Part shown: positions 45,973 through 54,627 of the stretch, in pieces
How positions within the stretch are numbered: the first letter of the stretch is position 1
Layout of the letters: each line of letters begins with the position of its first letter
Assembly (NCBI RefSeq): GCF_005930355.1
Contig: NZ_VDBO01000004.1
Coordinates: 227,923-291,922 of the forward strand
DNA from: Paenibacillus sinopodophylli
GTDB taxonomy: Bacteria; Bacillota; Bacilli; Paenibacillales; Paenibacillaceae
Reading direction: 5' to 3'
DNA length: 64,000 nt
Program-made: the position numbers and the translations under genes
Notes under the pieces: generated by a model
The model's input: only the letters and a program-made list of their open reading frames with translations
The model's database searches: none
Told to the model about the DNA's origin: nothing

Positions 45973-46890
45973 ATGAGTGGAACTGAGTTTGAAACGAAAC
46001 CAGTAAGATCAGCGCAACGGGATCGCCAATTGCTTTCCGTTATCGGCTACATTTCTTTATCTGTCCTGGCTGCTCTATGCATCCTGCCTTTTATTCTAAT
46101 CTTATCTTCGTCACTGTCCGAAGAAAGTACGATTGTTACCAAAGGCTATCAATTTTTCCCGAGTGCATTTTCATTCGAGCCCTACAAAATTTTGTTTCAG
46201 TATCCTGAACAAATTATACGGGCATACTCGGTGACACTCGCTGTGACCGCAATCGGAACGGCTTTAGGATTATTCCTGACAGCCATGACTGCTTACTGCT
46301 TGTCCAGAAGAGATTTCAAATGGCGCAACCAATTTTCCTTCTTCTTTTTCTTTACCACATTGTTCAGCGGCGGTCTTGTACCTTGGTACCTTCTAGTCGT
46401 CAATTACTTGCACATGAAGGATACAATTCTCGCTTTGATTCTTCCGCTGCTGCTCAACGTGTTCTATATCATTGTTATGAAATCGTTTATGAGCAACATC
46501 CCAGAAGCGATTGTAGAATCGGCTAAAATCGACGGTGCAGGCGACTTTCTCATTTTCCTTCGTCTGATTCTTCCGCTCTCGAAGCCTGCTCTTGCAACGA
46601 TTGGACTATTTCTTGCACTAGGGTATTGGAATGACTGGTACAACGCCTTGCTTTTTGTCTCGGATGAAAAGCTGATGCCTCTCCAATACTACCTCTACAA
46701 AATGCTTGGCAATATGGATGGTATGCGTAAAGCGATGATGGGCTCAGGCGCAGTCGTTACAAACGTACTGCCTACCGAAGGCTTGAAGATGGCGATGACC
46801 GTTGTTGCAAGCGGACCAATATTAGTCGCTTATCCGTTCATTCAGAAATATTTTGTTAAAGGCTTAACGATTGGCGCTGTAAAAGGATGA
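45973..46890 (+). CDS. Sugar ABC transporter permease, YtcP/LplC type
   Basis: 305 residues, six membrane helices, EAA loop IPEAIVESAKIDGAGDFLIF, and the C-terminal PFIQKYFVKGLTIGAVKG shared by LplC/YtcP proteins. GGGAGGTAATATG precedes the ATG 16 bp after the partner permease gene. It completes the membrane channel of the importer under YesM/YesN-type control. Confidence 0.92.
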   Translation: MSGTEFETKPVRSAQRDRQLLSVIGYISLSVLAALCILPFILILSSSLSEESTIVTKGYQFFPSAFSFEPYKILFQYPEQIIRAYSVTLAVTAIGTALGLFLTAMTAYCLSRRDFKWRNQFSFFFFFTTLFSGGLVPWYLLVVNYLHMKDTILALILPLLLNVFYIIVMKSFMSNIPEAIVESAKIDGAGDFLIFLRLILPLSKPALATIGLFLALGYWNDWYNALLFVSDEKLMPLQYYLYKMLGNMDGMRKAMMGSGAVVTNVLPTEGLKMAMTVVASGPILVAYPFIQKYFVKGLTIGAVKG

Positions 46891-46937
46891 TTCCAAGGAA
46901 ACTTGGTTTATCGATAAATGATAAGGGGGATTTTCAA

Positions 46938-48503
46938 ATGGTTAAAAAGAGAAGTATGATTATGCTGGCTATGATTATGGCAATTGTGATGATCATCAGT
47001 GCTTGCGGCAGCAACAATAATAATGCACCTGCTGCTACTAAGGCACCTGAGGGTGGAGAGTCCAGCACGAATACAGAGCAAGGCCAAGGCGCGTTAGATA
47101 CATCTGAAGCGGTTAAACTTAAAATGGTATTTGTAGGCCCTAAACCGGTTGATTACGATTCTGTATTTGCAGCTGTTAACGAGAAATTGAAAGCAAAAAT
47201 CAATGTAACGCTTGAAGGTGAATTTCTGGATTGGTCCGATTGGGCACAGAAATATCCATTGAAGCTCGCTGCTAATGAAGATTTCGACCTTATCTATACG
47301 GCTAACTGGGCAGGCTACAATGACCAAGCGCTTAAAGGCGGCTTCCTTGAACTGACAGAAGATATGCTGAAAACGTATATGCCTACCACTTGGAAAGAAA
47401 TGTCCGAAGTGAACTGGGACCAAGCTAAAGTAAACGGCAAATTGTTCATGGTTCCTCAGAACCTTGGTGAATCTGTAGAGAAGCTTATCCTCTACCGTGA
47501 AGATTTGCGTAAAAAATACGATCTTCCTGCAATCGACAGCCCTGAAACGTATGCTACTTATTTGAAAACAATTGCCGCTAATGAGAAAGGAATTACTCCT
47601 TTCACACCAGAAACAGGCGACTGGAAAATGCACAACCTAGACCGTATTACGTTGAAGCAGCAATACGATTGGAACCTGTTTGATCTAGACATTCCACTCG
47701 GCTTCAAAATCACAGATGAAACTGGAAAGATCTTCAATGTTTATGAAACACCAGAATTTAAAGATTTGCTTGTTTACTACAAAGACCTTGCTGACAATGG
47801 TGCTTGGTCCAAAAACGTACTAAACAATAAAAATGATCATCAGCAAGATTTCAGAGAAGGTAAAACAGCATCCATTACTCATAACATGGGTACGCTCGGC
47901 TCACTAATGGCCTTGATGCGCCAAACGAACCAATTTGAAGTTGCACTTGCTGATATTAACCCGAACAGCAAGAAATCCCAAGCAGTAGCTACACAGAACG
48001 GTGTATCCGTACATGCTACATCGAAACATCCAGAGCGTGCTCTTATGTTCATCGATTTGATGCAAAATGATCAAGAGCTGCATGACCTTATCAATCTTGG
48101 TATTGAAGGTGTTCACTACACAGCTGTTGGCACTGAGAAATTCCAATCAACAGAAAAAAGCCCGAACTACACTGGCTTCTCCTTCTGGGGCTTCAACTCC
48201 CCTCTAAACCGTGATAACGAGTCCTTCCCTGAAGAAGCGACTGCTATGCAAAAAGGTTGGGACAGCAGCGTATATCACTACCCGCTCGAAACATTTGTTT
48301 TCGATAACAGCAAAGTAAAAACAGAAGTAGCCAATGTAAGCAACGTGATGCTTCGTTATGCGATTCCACTTGAGTATGGTGTAATCAAAGACGTAGATAA
48401 AGGCCTTGAAGACTTGAACAAACAAATTAAAGCAGCAGGTATCGAAAAGATTCAGGCTGAATTGCAAGCCCAAGTCGATGCATTCCTTGCAGCGAAAAAA
48501 TAA
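46938..48503 (+). CDS. Oligosaccharide-binding lipoprotein of the LplA type
   Basis: 521 residues from the ATG at 46938 behind AAGGGGG; a frame from 46887 overlaps the permease gene but has no good site. Lipobox I-S-A-C at about residues 20-23, then an Asn/Ala/Pro-rich tether. The mature protein is the long (over 500 residue) binding-protein type that goes with LplB/YtcP permeases, ending in LNKQIKAAGIEKIQAELQAQ and VDAFLAAKK. It would capture an oligosaccharide, perhaps a pectin- or galactan-derived one; the ligand is not readable from sequence. Confidence 0.9.
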   Translation: MVKKRSMIMLAMIMAIVMIISACGSNNNNAPAATKAPEGGESSTNTEQGQGALDTSEAVKLKMVFVGPKPVDYDSVFAAVNEKLKAKINVTLEGEFLDWSDWAQKYPLKLAANEDFDLIYTANWAGYNDQALKGGFLELTEDMLKTYMPTTWKEMSEVNWDQAKVNGKLFMVPQNLGESVEKLILYREDLRKKYDLPAIDSPETYATYLKTIAANEKGITPFTPETGDWKMHNLDRITLKQQYDWNLFDLDIPLGFKITDETGKIFNVYETPEFKDLLVYYKDLADNGAWSKNVLNNKNDHQQDFREGKTASITHNMGTLGSLMALMRQTNQFEVALADINPNSKKSQAVATQNGVSVHATSKHPERALMFIDLMQNDQELHDLINLGIEGVHYTAVGTEKFQSTEKSPNYTGFSFWGFNSPLNRDNESFPEEATAMQKGWDSSVYHYPLETFVFDNSKVKTEVANVSNVMLRYAIPLEYGVIKDVDKGLEDLNKQIKAAGIEKIQAELQAQVDAFLAAKK

Positions 48504-48510
48504 AACAAAA

Positions 48511-48540
48511 AGAGAGAAGGCCGCCGCCTTCTCTCTTTCT
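48511..48540 (+). terminator. Terminator of the importer operon
   Basis: Perfect 11-bp stem AGAGAGAAGGC / GCCTTCTCTCT with a four-base loop, preceded by A residues and followed by TTTCT. Confidence 0.8.
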
Positions 48541-48564
48541 GTATTACCTGCCTCATCCTCACCA

Positions 48565-50178
48565 TTAAGCAAGCACACGAAGCACATCGTCAATCTTCTT
48601 ACCGTGGGAGAGGATACCATAATTCATCCAACTGAGATAATCCACCTCATAAACCCGGTTATGAACAACCGCAGGCAGAGACTTCCAGACAGACGTCGCA
48701 CACAGCTCTTCCTTCGCTTCCTCCGACACTTCGAAGGTCACGAATAAGTGATCAGCATCCAATTGTGCAAGCAGTTCTAAAGAAAGCTCCGCTCTTCTGG
48801 CACCGTTCGTCACTTGCTCTACGAGTGGATGCGGCGTCAATCCCAGATCTTTATATAGAATGGGACCCGTATAGCCTTTATCTGGACCTGCATACAAAAT
48901 AATAGCCTCCGCACTTATCCGCAAAAACGCAACCGTCTGATGTCGAATCGTATAAAGCTTCTTGCGAGCTAAATCAGCTTTTCGTTCATAATGATCGATG
49001 ACATCCACTACCTTTGTGCTCTTGCCTATTCCAAGTAAATCTGCCACCGTTCGGAGCGTCTCCTGCCAGCTCTCGCCAAGATCGGGCATTCTGTAATGCG
49101 GTACCTTCTTCTCAAAGAGATCAGAGTTCCACTTCTCAGGGAATCCGTACTCCACCATAACAAAATCCAGCTTACAAGCCAAAGGAGTTTGAATCTCAGT
49201 GGTAAGCTCTACAGCAGGAATATGATCGAGTCCCAAATAGGATTGCGTCCCCCACTTAGAATACGAAACCTGCAATGCTGGCATTACGCCGAGCGCCAAG
49301 AGAAAATCCTCTAAAAACGGGGCAAATACACGAATATCCTCACGATAATGACGACGATATTGTCCTGGTGAGAGCCCCACTGTCTGCTTGAAGCGGCGAT
49401 TGAAATAAAATTCATTGCCAAATCCGATATTCTGGGCGATATCGAACATTCGATCATCTGTTGCTTGCAGCAGATGCTTAGCCTGATTGATTCGGATATC
49501 TGACAAGTACTGCAGCGGCACTTGACCTGTTATTTCTTTGAATAAACGCGTGTACTGCCAACGTCCAAGGTTGGCGGTTGCTGCCATCCGATCCACTGTC
49601 CACAAATCTCCGTAATTACGGTTCAGTTGCTCAATCGTATCTTCCACGGATTGACGGCTGTTTACAACCATAGAATCGGGAAGGTTATGTTTGAATATAT
49701 GACGTAGCAGCTCTTGAAACCGGATATGCTGATCAAACAAGCTTAGCTCGTCGTTCGTTTCCGATTGATGATGACTGTAAAGCCCTTCAACCCAATCCAG
49801 CCAATTAGAGAATGGACCACATTCAACCTCCCCTACGCATGGAAACACAGGAAGGGTCTGCGATTCCGCAGCAGGTGATCTTAATTTCCCAATATGATGC
49901 ACTTCAAACGTCAAAATATACCATTCAAGTCCCTGCTCGCCAGCTTCACATTCGATCGATTTTCCTGGCTCGACGATAAAGCATTTGCCGCGTTCCAGCG
50001 GATAGCCCGATTTGCCAAGGAGAAGTCTTCCCTTGCCGGATAGGATCACGATCATTTGATAGTTTTCGTTCTTCCATGCATTATGCTGCTGCATGGGGGC
50101 AAAAGTCATACAGTTCATCCAGCATAATCGATAAAACAGGCTCGGCGAGATCGCCTTCTCTGATCCTTCTACATTCAT
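48565..50178 (-). CDS. AraC regulator fused to a siderophore-binding domain, Btr-like
   Basis: 537 residues. A cupin-like part (about 20-110) is followed by an AraC DNA-binding domain (about 170-280; WTVDRMAATANLGRWQYTRL and MFDIAQNIGFGNEFYFNRRF) and a periplasmic-binding-type domain (about 285-535) without signal peptide. This three-part build is that of Bacillus Btr, which senses a ferric siderophore in the cytoplasm and activates its uptake genes. A Fur box lies 26 bp upstream of the start. The likely target is the binding-protein gene at 50307 or transporter genes elsewhere. Confidence 0.88.
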   Translation of the reverse strand: MNVEGSEKAISPSLFYRLCWMNCMTFAPMQQHNAWKNENYQMIVILSGKGRLLLGKSGYPLERGKCFIVEPGKSIECEAGEQGLEWYILTFEVHHIGKLRSPAAESQTLPVFPCVGEVECGPFSNWLDWVEGLYSHHQSETNDELSLFDQHIRFQELLRHIFKHNLPDSMVVNSRQSVEDTIEQLNRNYGDLWTVDRMAATANLGRWQYTRLFKEITGQVPLQYLSDIRINQAKHLLQATDDRMFDIAQNIGFGNEFYFNRRFKQTVGLSPGQYRRHYREDIRVFAPFLEDFLLALGVMPALQVSYSKWGTQSYLGLDHIPAVELTTEIQTPLACKLDFVMVEYGFPEKWNSDLFEKKVPHYRMPDLGESWQETLRTVADLLGIGKSTKVVDVIDHYERKADLARKKLYTIRHQTVAFLRISAEAIILYAGPDKGYTGPILYKDLGLTPHPLVEQVTNGARRAELSLELLAQLDADHLFVTFEVSEEAKEELCATSVWKSLPAVVHNRVYEVDYLSWMNYGILSHGKKIDDVLRVLA

Positions 50179-50203
50179 AGCTTAATCCGTCCTCTTTAAA
50201 TAA

Positions 50204-50218
50204 TGAGAATTATTATCA
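50204..50218 (-). promoter_or_regulatory. Fur box of the Btr-like regulator
   Basis: TGAGAATTATTATCA is a 7-1-7 Fur box with one mismatch to TGATAATNATTATCA. It lies 26 bp before the start codon, over the promoter region. Confidence 0.8.
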
Positions 50219-50238
50219 TTTAACTATTATAACGAAAA

Positions 50239-50279
50239 GAGAGAGAGCACTTCAACTTAAAGTTGAAATACTCCCTCTC
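50239..50279 (-). terminator. Terminator of the siderophore-binding protein gene
   Basis: An imperfect stem (GAGAG with CTCTC outside, TTCAAC with GTTGAA inside) and a U-rich run on the minus transcript from the AAAA at 50234-50237. Confidence 0.55.
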
Positions 50280-50306
50280 GGAGTTAAATATTGAGACCTA
50301 TCTCAT

Positions 50307-51332
50307 TTATTGCAGCAGATACTTCTCCAAGTCCTTCAGCTTGAGCAGATTGGCCGAAATCGCGCCAGTTTGCCAGTAGGTACGATCCACTTGATAGACA
50401 TGGCCATTCTTAACGGCAGGGACATTTTTCCAGATTGGATTGTTCATCAAACTATCAATGGCTTCTTTATTTTCGGCAGATGACCACGTACCGTTCGAAG
50501 TCAGAATAATGATGTGATCTGCTCCAAGCTCCGGCAGTACCTCCATAGAAAGGCTATCAATAAACTTTTCCATATTGGCAACCAGCGGCGGCGCACTCAA
50601 TCCCAGTTCCTGATACAAAATGGAACCCACAAATCTGTTCTTGATCCCTAGTAAATTTATATCATTCTCACCAATATTAAGTCTTAGAACGGCAACCGTT
50701 TCATTCCCGATCTTTGCTTGCAGCTTGGTTTTCATATCTGCAATTTTGGCATCGTAGTCTTTTAGAAATTGCTCTGCCTTCTCCGGCTCGCCGATAAGAT
50801 CTGCAATTTTACGGAGGATTTCCGTAGAGCTGCCATTTTGGATATCATCCGTTAAGCGATACGTTGGAGCAACCTTAGAATATTTCTCATATACGGTTGC
50901 ATCCGCAAATCCATCCGAAATGATGAGATCCGGTTCTGCTGCAAGCAGCGCTTCAATGTCACCTGTAATATCGAATTGAGGAGCACTTAGATTTAAGTAA
51001 TCCTGTTTGCCCCAGGCCGGGTGATACCACTGCACGACTGGCTCCACGCCTAGTGCCACGAGATAGTCTTCAAGATAGATAGCTGCTACACGTTTCGGCT
51101 TGACTGGGATTTCTACCTCACCAAAATGATCCGTAACGATTCGTGTTTCATTCGTGTCAGGCTGTTCGCTTTTTGAGTCTGTTTCCGTACTTACTGTATC
51201 CACTTGATTCGTTGGTTCTGCTGCCGGCTGCTCCTCTTCTGCATTACCGCATCCAACGAGCGCTGTCATAGCAATTAGAAGAGTAGTCATCCCCTTCAGT
51301 ATGGTTTTACGTGATCTTACGAGTCTTTCCAT
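50307..51332 (-). CDS. Iron-siderophore ABC transporter binding lipoprotein
   Basis: 341 residues from the ATG at 51332, ten bases after AGGAG; a GTG three codons earlier is too close to that site. Lipobox L-V-G-C near residues 26-29. The mature part is a class III (FepB/FhuD-type) binding protein: RIVTDHFGEVEIPVKPKRVA, LEDYLVALGVEPV, LAAEPDLIISDGF, and the C-terminal PIWKNVPAVKNGHVYQVD. No permease or ATPase gene is adjacent, so it must dock with a transporter encoded elsewhere. Fur-regulated by position of a near-perfect box. Confidence 0.9.
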   Translation of the reverse strand: MERLVRSRKTILKGMTTLLIAMTALVGCGNAEEEQPAAEPTNQVDTVSTETDSKSEQPDTNETRIVTDHFGEVEIPVKPKRVAAIYLEDYLVALGVEPVVQWYHPAWGKQDYLNLSAPQFDITGDIEALLAAEPDLIISDGFADATVYEKYSKVAPTYRLTDDIQNGSSTEILRKIADLIGEPEKAEQFLKDYDAKIADMKTKLQAKIGNETVAVLRLNIGENDINLLGIKNRFVGSILYQELGLSAPPLVANMEKFIDSLSMEVLPELGADHIIILTSNGTWSSAENKEAIDSLMNNPIWKNVPAVKNGHVYQVDRTYWQTGAISANLLKLKDLEKYLLQ

Positions 51333-51379
51333 TTTCTGCACACTCCTATGTAATCGTTAAAGTAACGAAATATAACAGT

Positions 51380-51397
51380 AATGATTATCATTATCAT
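51380..51397 (-). promoter_or_regulatory. Fur box of the siderophore-binding protein gene
   Basis: TGATTATCATTATCA (51382-51396), one mismatch to the 7-1-7 consensus and extended on both sides by AA and T, about 50 bp before the start codon. Confidence 0.85.
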
Positions 51398-51541
51398 CTC
51401 GTTCGTTACTTATTATATCACCCTGTACCGATGATACAATGTCCATTCATTGGTTATTCTTTTATCCAAACGCGTGATTATATGTCACTTCCGAACGGGT
51501 TACGCTTATAGAGTGAAACTCCGATTGATTATCAGATCCGC

Positions 51542-51781
51542 CTACTCCAACACCGTGAACGTTTTAAGCAGGAAATAAAGCATAGTCAAAATAGCAGCAA
51601 ATGTAGAGATCGAACAGAAAAAGGATATCCACGCCTTTTTCCCGCCCGATATGATCACACTTAGCAAACCTGTTAACATAGCAAGCAAAGCACAAGTTAC
51701 CCCTAAGACCGTTATAAAAATAGATAAAACCAGCCCAAAAAAGCTTAACAGATATGTCACTTTAATCATCACTCGCATCAT
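51542..51781 (-). CDS. Small membrane protein (79 residues)
   Basis: Two to three hydrophobic segments (about 8-30, 34-46, 52-74) with few charges. ACGGAGGTAAATG gives a good ribosome site; two adjacent ATGs are possible starts. No known family recognised. It lies 29 bp after the next upstream small membrane protein gene, on the same strand, so the two form an operon. Confidence 0.6.
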   Translation of the reverse strand: MMRVMIKVTYLLSFFGLVLSIFITVLGVTCALLAMLTGLLSVIISGGKKAWISFFCSISTFAAILTMLYFLLKTFTVLE

Positions 51782-51810
51782 TTACCTCCGTTATATTAAA
51801 TGGACGTTCT

Positions 51811-52134
51811 CTATAAACCCTCGTATCCGACCAGCAAAAAAATAACGACGCTTACGACCGTAAGATGAGTAAGTGAAGCAACAAGGAGAATAGCGGCAAC
51901 ACGCCAATCCTTAATCGATAAACGTGGATTAAACCGCAACTTATACATGCAAAAACCAATAATATTCGTAATAAGCAGAGATTGAGCTAGCCATCTGGAA
52001 ACTGTAACAAACGCGGGCGTATTGTTTACAATCGGGTTTAAGAACCAGCTAAAAGGCTCCGCTAACATAGCAACTGGAATGAGCATCCATGCCATCACAT
52101 GAATGGAAAGTACAAAAATAATATTTTTAATCAC
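51811..52134 (-). CDS. Small membrane protein (107 residues)
   Basis: Three hydrophobic helices (about 4-26, 45-63, 80-102). The start is GTG at 52134, set by GGGAGGTG seven bases upstream. Not recognised; pairs with the small membrane protein gene downstream. Divergent from the ABC transporter at 52488, with the 41-bp repeats between. Confidence 0.6.
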   Translation of the reverse strand: MIKNIIFVLSIHVMAWMLIPVAMLAEPFSWFLNPIVNNTPAFVTVSRWLAQSLLITNIIGFCMYKLRFNPRLSIKDWRVAAILLVASLTHLTVVSVVIFLLVGYEGL

Positions 52135-52362
52135 CGTAAGGCACCTCCCTCGTTAAAACCTACATTATTCAAACGCCATTAGTTGGAAAAATGTTACTCT
52201 TTTTACATCTGATTAATTACACTTTATTGTTTTATACAATGTCCTCGCCTGGTCTCCACCTCTAGACGGAGCTTAAAAGCATGCTCTGGTCTCTACTCTC
52301 ATACACTTGATACGGTTAAACTGACGATAACCACACAACAAAACGGATAAACGATCGCGCTA

Positions 52363-52475
52363 TTCGAAGCGAGTTTTGCTTCACAAAACTTTAGGCGTAT
52401 GCTTTCGAAGCGAGTTTTGCTTCACAAAACTTTAAGCGTATGCTTTCGAAGCGAGTTTTGCTTCACAAAACTTTA
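52363..52475 (+). repeat. Three tandem 41-bp repeats in the leader of an ABC transporter operon
   Basis: Units begin at 52363, 52404 and 52445; the third is cut after 31 bp, where the AGGAGG ribosome site of the next gene begins. Units are identical over the first 31 bp except for nothing seen, and differ by one base (G/A) at the join. Each contains two alternative hairpins: GAAGC...GCTTC and AGTTTTG...CAAAACT, which share bases and so exclude each other. Units 2 and 3 each carry an ATG at their joins. Confidence 0.9.
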
Positions 52476-52487
52476 GGAGGTCAAATC

Positions 52488-53417
52488 ATGCCTGTTTTAG
52501 AGGTGCGTCATTTGCAGAAAAGTTTTGGTGCGGTCAGTGCGGTTGCTGACATCAGCTTCACCGTCGAGGCCGGCGAGGTGTTCACGATCATCGGGCCTAA
52601 CGGTGCTGGCAAGACAACGACTCTAGAAATGATTGAAGGATTGCAGGTACCAGATAGCGGGCAGATCGAGTTCGGTGAGCTCAATTGGGCTCGCCACAGC
52701 GACAAAATTAAAAAGATCATCGGTGTTCAGCCTCAATCGAGCGCATTGTTCGACCTATTGACGGTTGAAGAAAACTTGGAGTTGTTTGCAACCTTTTATC
52801 CAAAATCAAAACCTGCGTCAGAGATATTGGATATGATCAGCCTGAAGGATCAACGAAGCAAGCAGGTTCGCAAGCTCTCTGGCGGACAGAAGCAGCGGCT
52901 TGCAATTGGACTTGCGATGATTAATGATCCGATTATTATTTTTTTGGATGAACCAACCACTGGGCTTGATCCGCAGGCACGGCGCAATATTTGGGACATT
53001 ATTTTAAAGCTGAAGACATTAGGTAAGACGATCATTCTCACTACCCACTACATGGAGGAAGCCGAGAAGCTGAGCGACCGTGTCTGTATCGTCGATCAAG
53101 GCAAGATCGTTACGCTCGATACTCCAGCCGCGCTTATCGACCGCCTCACGCAGGAACGCGAGGTTCGCCTCACCTTTCTCGATGGCTCAAAGGCGGCAAT
53201 AGAAACGGAGAAGGTGGCTCAGCTCCATCCTGCGGTTGTACGTACGAGCCGCGAGGAAGGCTCGCTCCAGCTATGGACGACGCGGCCTGAAGAGACATTG
53301 TACGAGTTATTCGGCTTTACGAAGGATCGCGGATTCCGTCTTGAGCAAATTTCCATTCGCGAGATGAGCCTAGAGGATGTATTTATCACCTTTACAGGAA
53401 AGGAGTGGAGGGACTAG
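52488..53417 (+). CDS. ABC transporter ATP-binding protein, DrrA type
   Basis: 309 residues from the ATG at 52488, directly after AGGAGGTCAAATC; an in-frame ATG at 52440 lies inside the repeat array and is rejected. Walker A GPNGAGKTT, signature KLSGGQKQR, Walker B IIFLDEPTTGLD, and switch TTHYMEE are all intact. The C-terminal 80 residues are the DUF4162-like tail of drug and lipid exporters. It joins the permease whose ATG follows its stop at once. Confidence 0.92.
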   Translation: MPVLEVRHLQKSFGAVSAVADISFTVEAGEVFTIIGPNGAGKTTTLEMIEGLQVPDSGQIEFGELNWARHSDKIKKIIGVQPQSSALFDLLTVEENLELFATFYPKSKPASEILDMISLKDQRSKQVRKLSGGQKQRLAIGLAMINDPIIIFLDEPTTGLDPQARRNIWDIILKLKTLGKTIILTTHYMEEAEKLSDRVCIVDQGKIVTLDTPAALIDRLTQEREVRLTFLDGSKAAIETEKVAQLHPAVVRTSREEGSLQLWTTRPEETLYELFGFTKDRGFRLEQISIREMSLEDVFITFTGKEWRD

Positions 53418-54539
53418 ATGAACGGTACTAAACAATTTGCCCGAATGTTTTCCGCTCAGATCAAAATGATGCTGCGCGAGAAGCAGGTATGGTTCTGGAA
53501 TATCTTCTTCCCTGTTATTTTAATGGTGTTGTTCATGGTTATCTTCGGAGGCGGCTCCAGCGAAAGCTTCAAGGCCAAAGTGGCGATTGTCGATTCCAAG
53601 CCGAACGTGTCCTCCGCCATGCTCCTCGAGCAGCTGCGGCAAATCCCGATGCTTGAGTTGGAACAAGAGCAGCCCATAACGCTTGAGGCAGGCCAAAAGC
53701 TTGTCGAGCAGCAAGACGTAGCTGCACTCATTATCCTTCCTGAGTCCGAAGACGCGGCGACAATCCAGCTTGTAGTCAACAAGGCGGATGAGCAAGGAGC
53801 AGCCACCCAAGCGATCACTGGTCTATTGGATCATTTCATTCAGCAAACGAACTGGACGATTGCTGGCGTGGCGCCTACGTTCAGCATGACTAGAACAGCG
53901 ATTTCGTCAGGTGCAGACGATTTAAACTACGCAGATTTCCTCTTAACCGGTATGATTGGATTATCTGTGGCACAGGGCGGACTATTCGGCATGGTAGGCC
54001 TTGTTGAAATGCGTCGGAACGGCTTGATGAAACGGCTTCGCATGACGCCTGCCCGAATGGGACTATACGGTCTTGCCGGTGTATTAGTAAAGCTTCTTCT
54101 GGGTATCATACAAATCATCATTTTAACGTTAATTGGCGTATTCGGGTTTGGCGCAAATCTTCACATTAATATATTCAGCCTGATCATTGCTTTCCTTGCA
54201 GGCGGTTTAGTATTTAATGCGATGGGCTACCTGTTCTCCTCCTTCAGCAATTCGATTGAAGCCTACATGGGGATGGCAAACATTGCAAGCATGCTAATGA
54301 TGTTCCTAAGCGGCGTTTTCTTCCCGCTCGAATCACTGCCCGCTTGGCTGCAGCCGGTTACGCAGATGCTTCCGCTAACTTATTTCGTTGAAGGCATGCG
54401 TGATGGCCTTATTTACAATTCGGGCATCGCGTCAAGCACTTTCTGGGCTGGCATCAGTATTATGCTGCTTTGGGGTGTCGTTTCCTTCCTAGTCGGCTCA
54501 CAGGTGTACAAGGTAAAGTCCGTTTCGGACACAAAGTAA
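53418..54539 (+). CDS. ABC-2 type permease, DrrB/YhgE-like
   Basis: 373 residues. One helix near residues 25-42 (IFFPVILMVLFMVIFGGG), an outer domain (about 45-165), then five helices to the end, including GMIGLSVAQGGLFGMVGLVE and FLSGVFFPLESLPAWLQPVT. This is the ABC-2 permease layout with a large first outer loop. It begins at the base after the ATPase stop codon, so the two are translated together. Likely exports a drug, peptide or lipid; no more can be said. Confidence 0.9.
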   Translation: MNGTKQFARMFSAQIKMMLREKQVWFWNIFFPVILMVLFMVIFGGGSSESFKAKVAIVDSKPNVSSAMLLEQLRQIPMLELEQEQPITLEAGQKLVEQQDVAALIILPESEDAATIQLVVNKADEQGAATQAITGLLDHFIQQTNWTIAGVAPTFSMTRTAISSGADDLNYADFLLTGMIGLSVAQGGLFGMVGLVEMRRNGLMKRLRMTPARMGLYGLAGVLVKLLLGIIQIIILTLIGVFGFGANLHINIFSLIIAFLAGGLVFNAMGYLFSSFSNSIEAYMGMANIASMLMMFLSGVFFPLESLPAWLQPVTQMLPLTYFVEGMRDGLIYNSGIASSTFWAGISIMLLWGVVSFLVGSQVYKVKSVSDTK

Positions 54540-54552
54540 AGGAAGACAGACC

Positions 54553-54609
54553 AAAAACAGCAGACCCTACATGCTTATTTAGCCTAAGCATGTAGGGTCT
54601 GCTGTTTTT
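54553..54609. terminator. Strong bidirectional terminator
   Basis: A perfect 25-bp stem with a seven-base loop, flanked by AAAAA and TTTTT, between the convergent ABC and cation-exporter genes. Confidence 0.92.
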
Positions 54610-54627
54610 GCTTCATATCCGTTACAA

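Noticed and set aside
52363..52475. Tandem repeats as a CRISPR array
   Set aside because: The 41-bp units are head to tail with no variable spacers and no cas genes nearby.
52440..52487. Sixteen-residue N-terminal extension of the ABC ATPase
   Set aside because: It would translate the repeat unit, and AGGAGG is placed exactly for the ATG at 52488.
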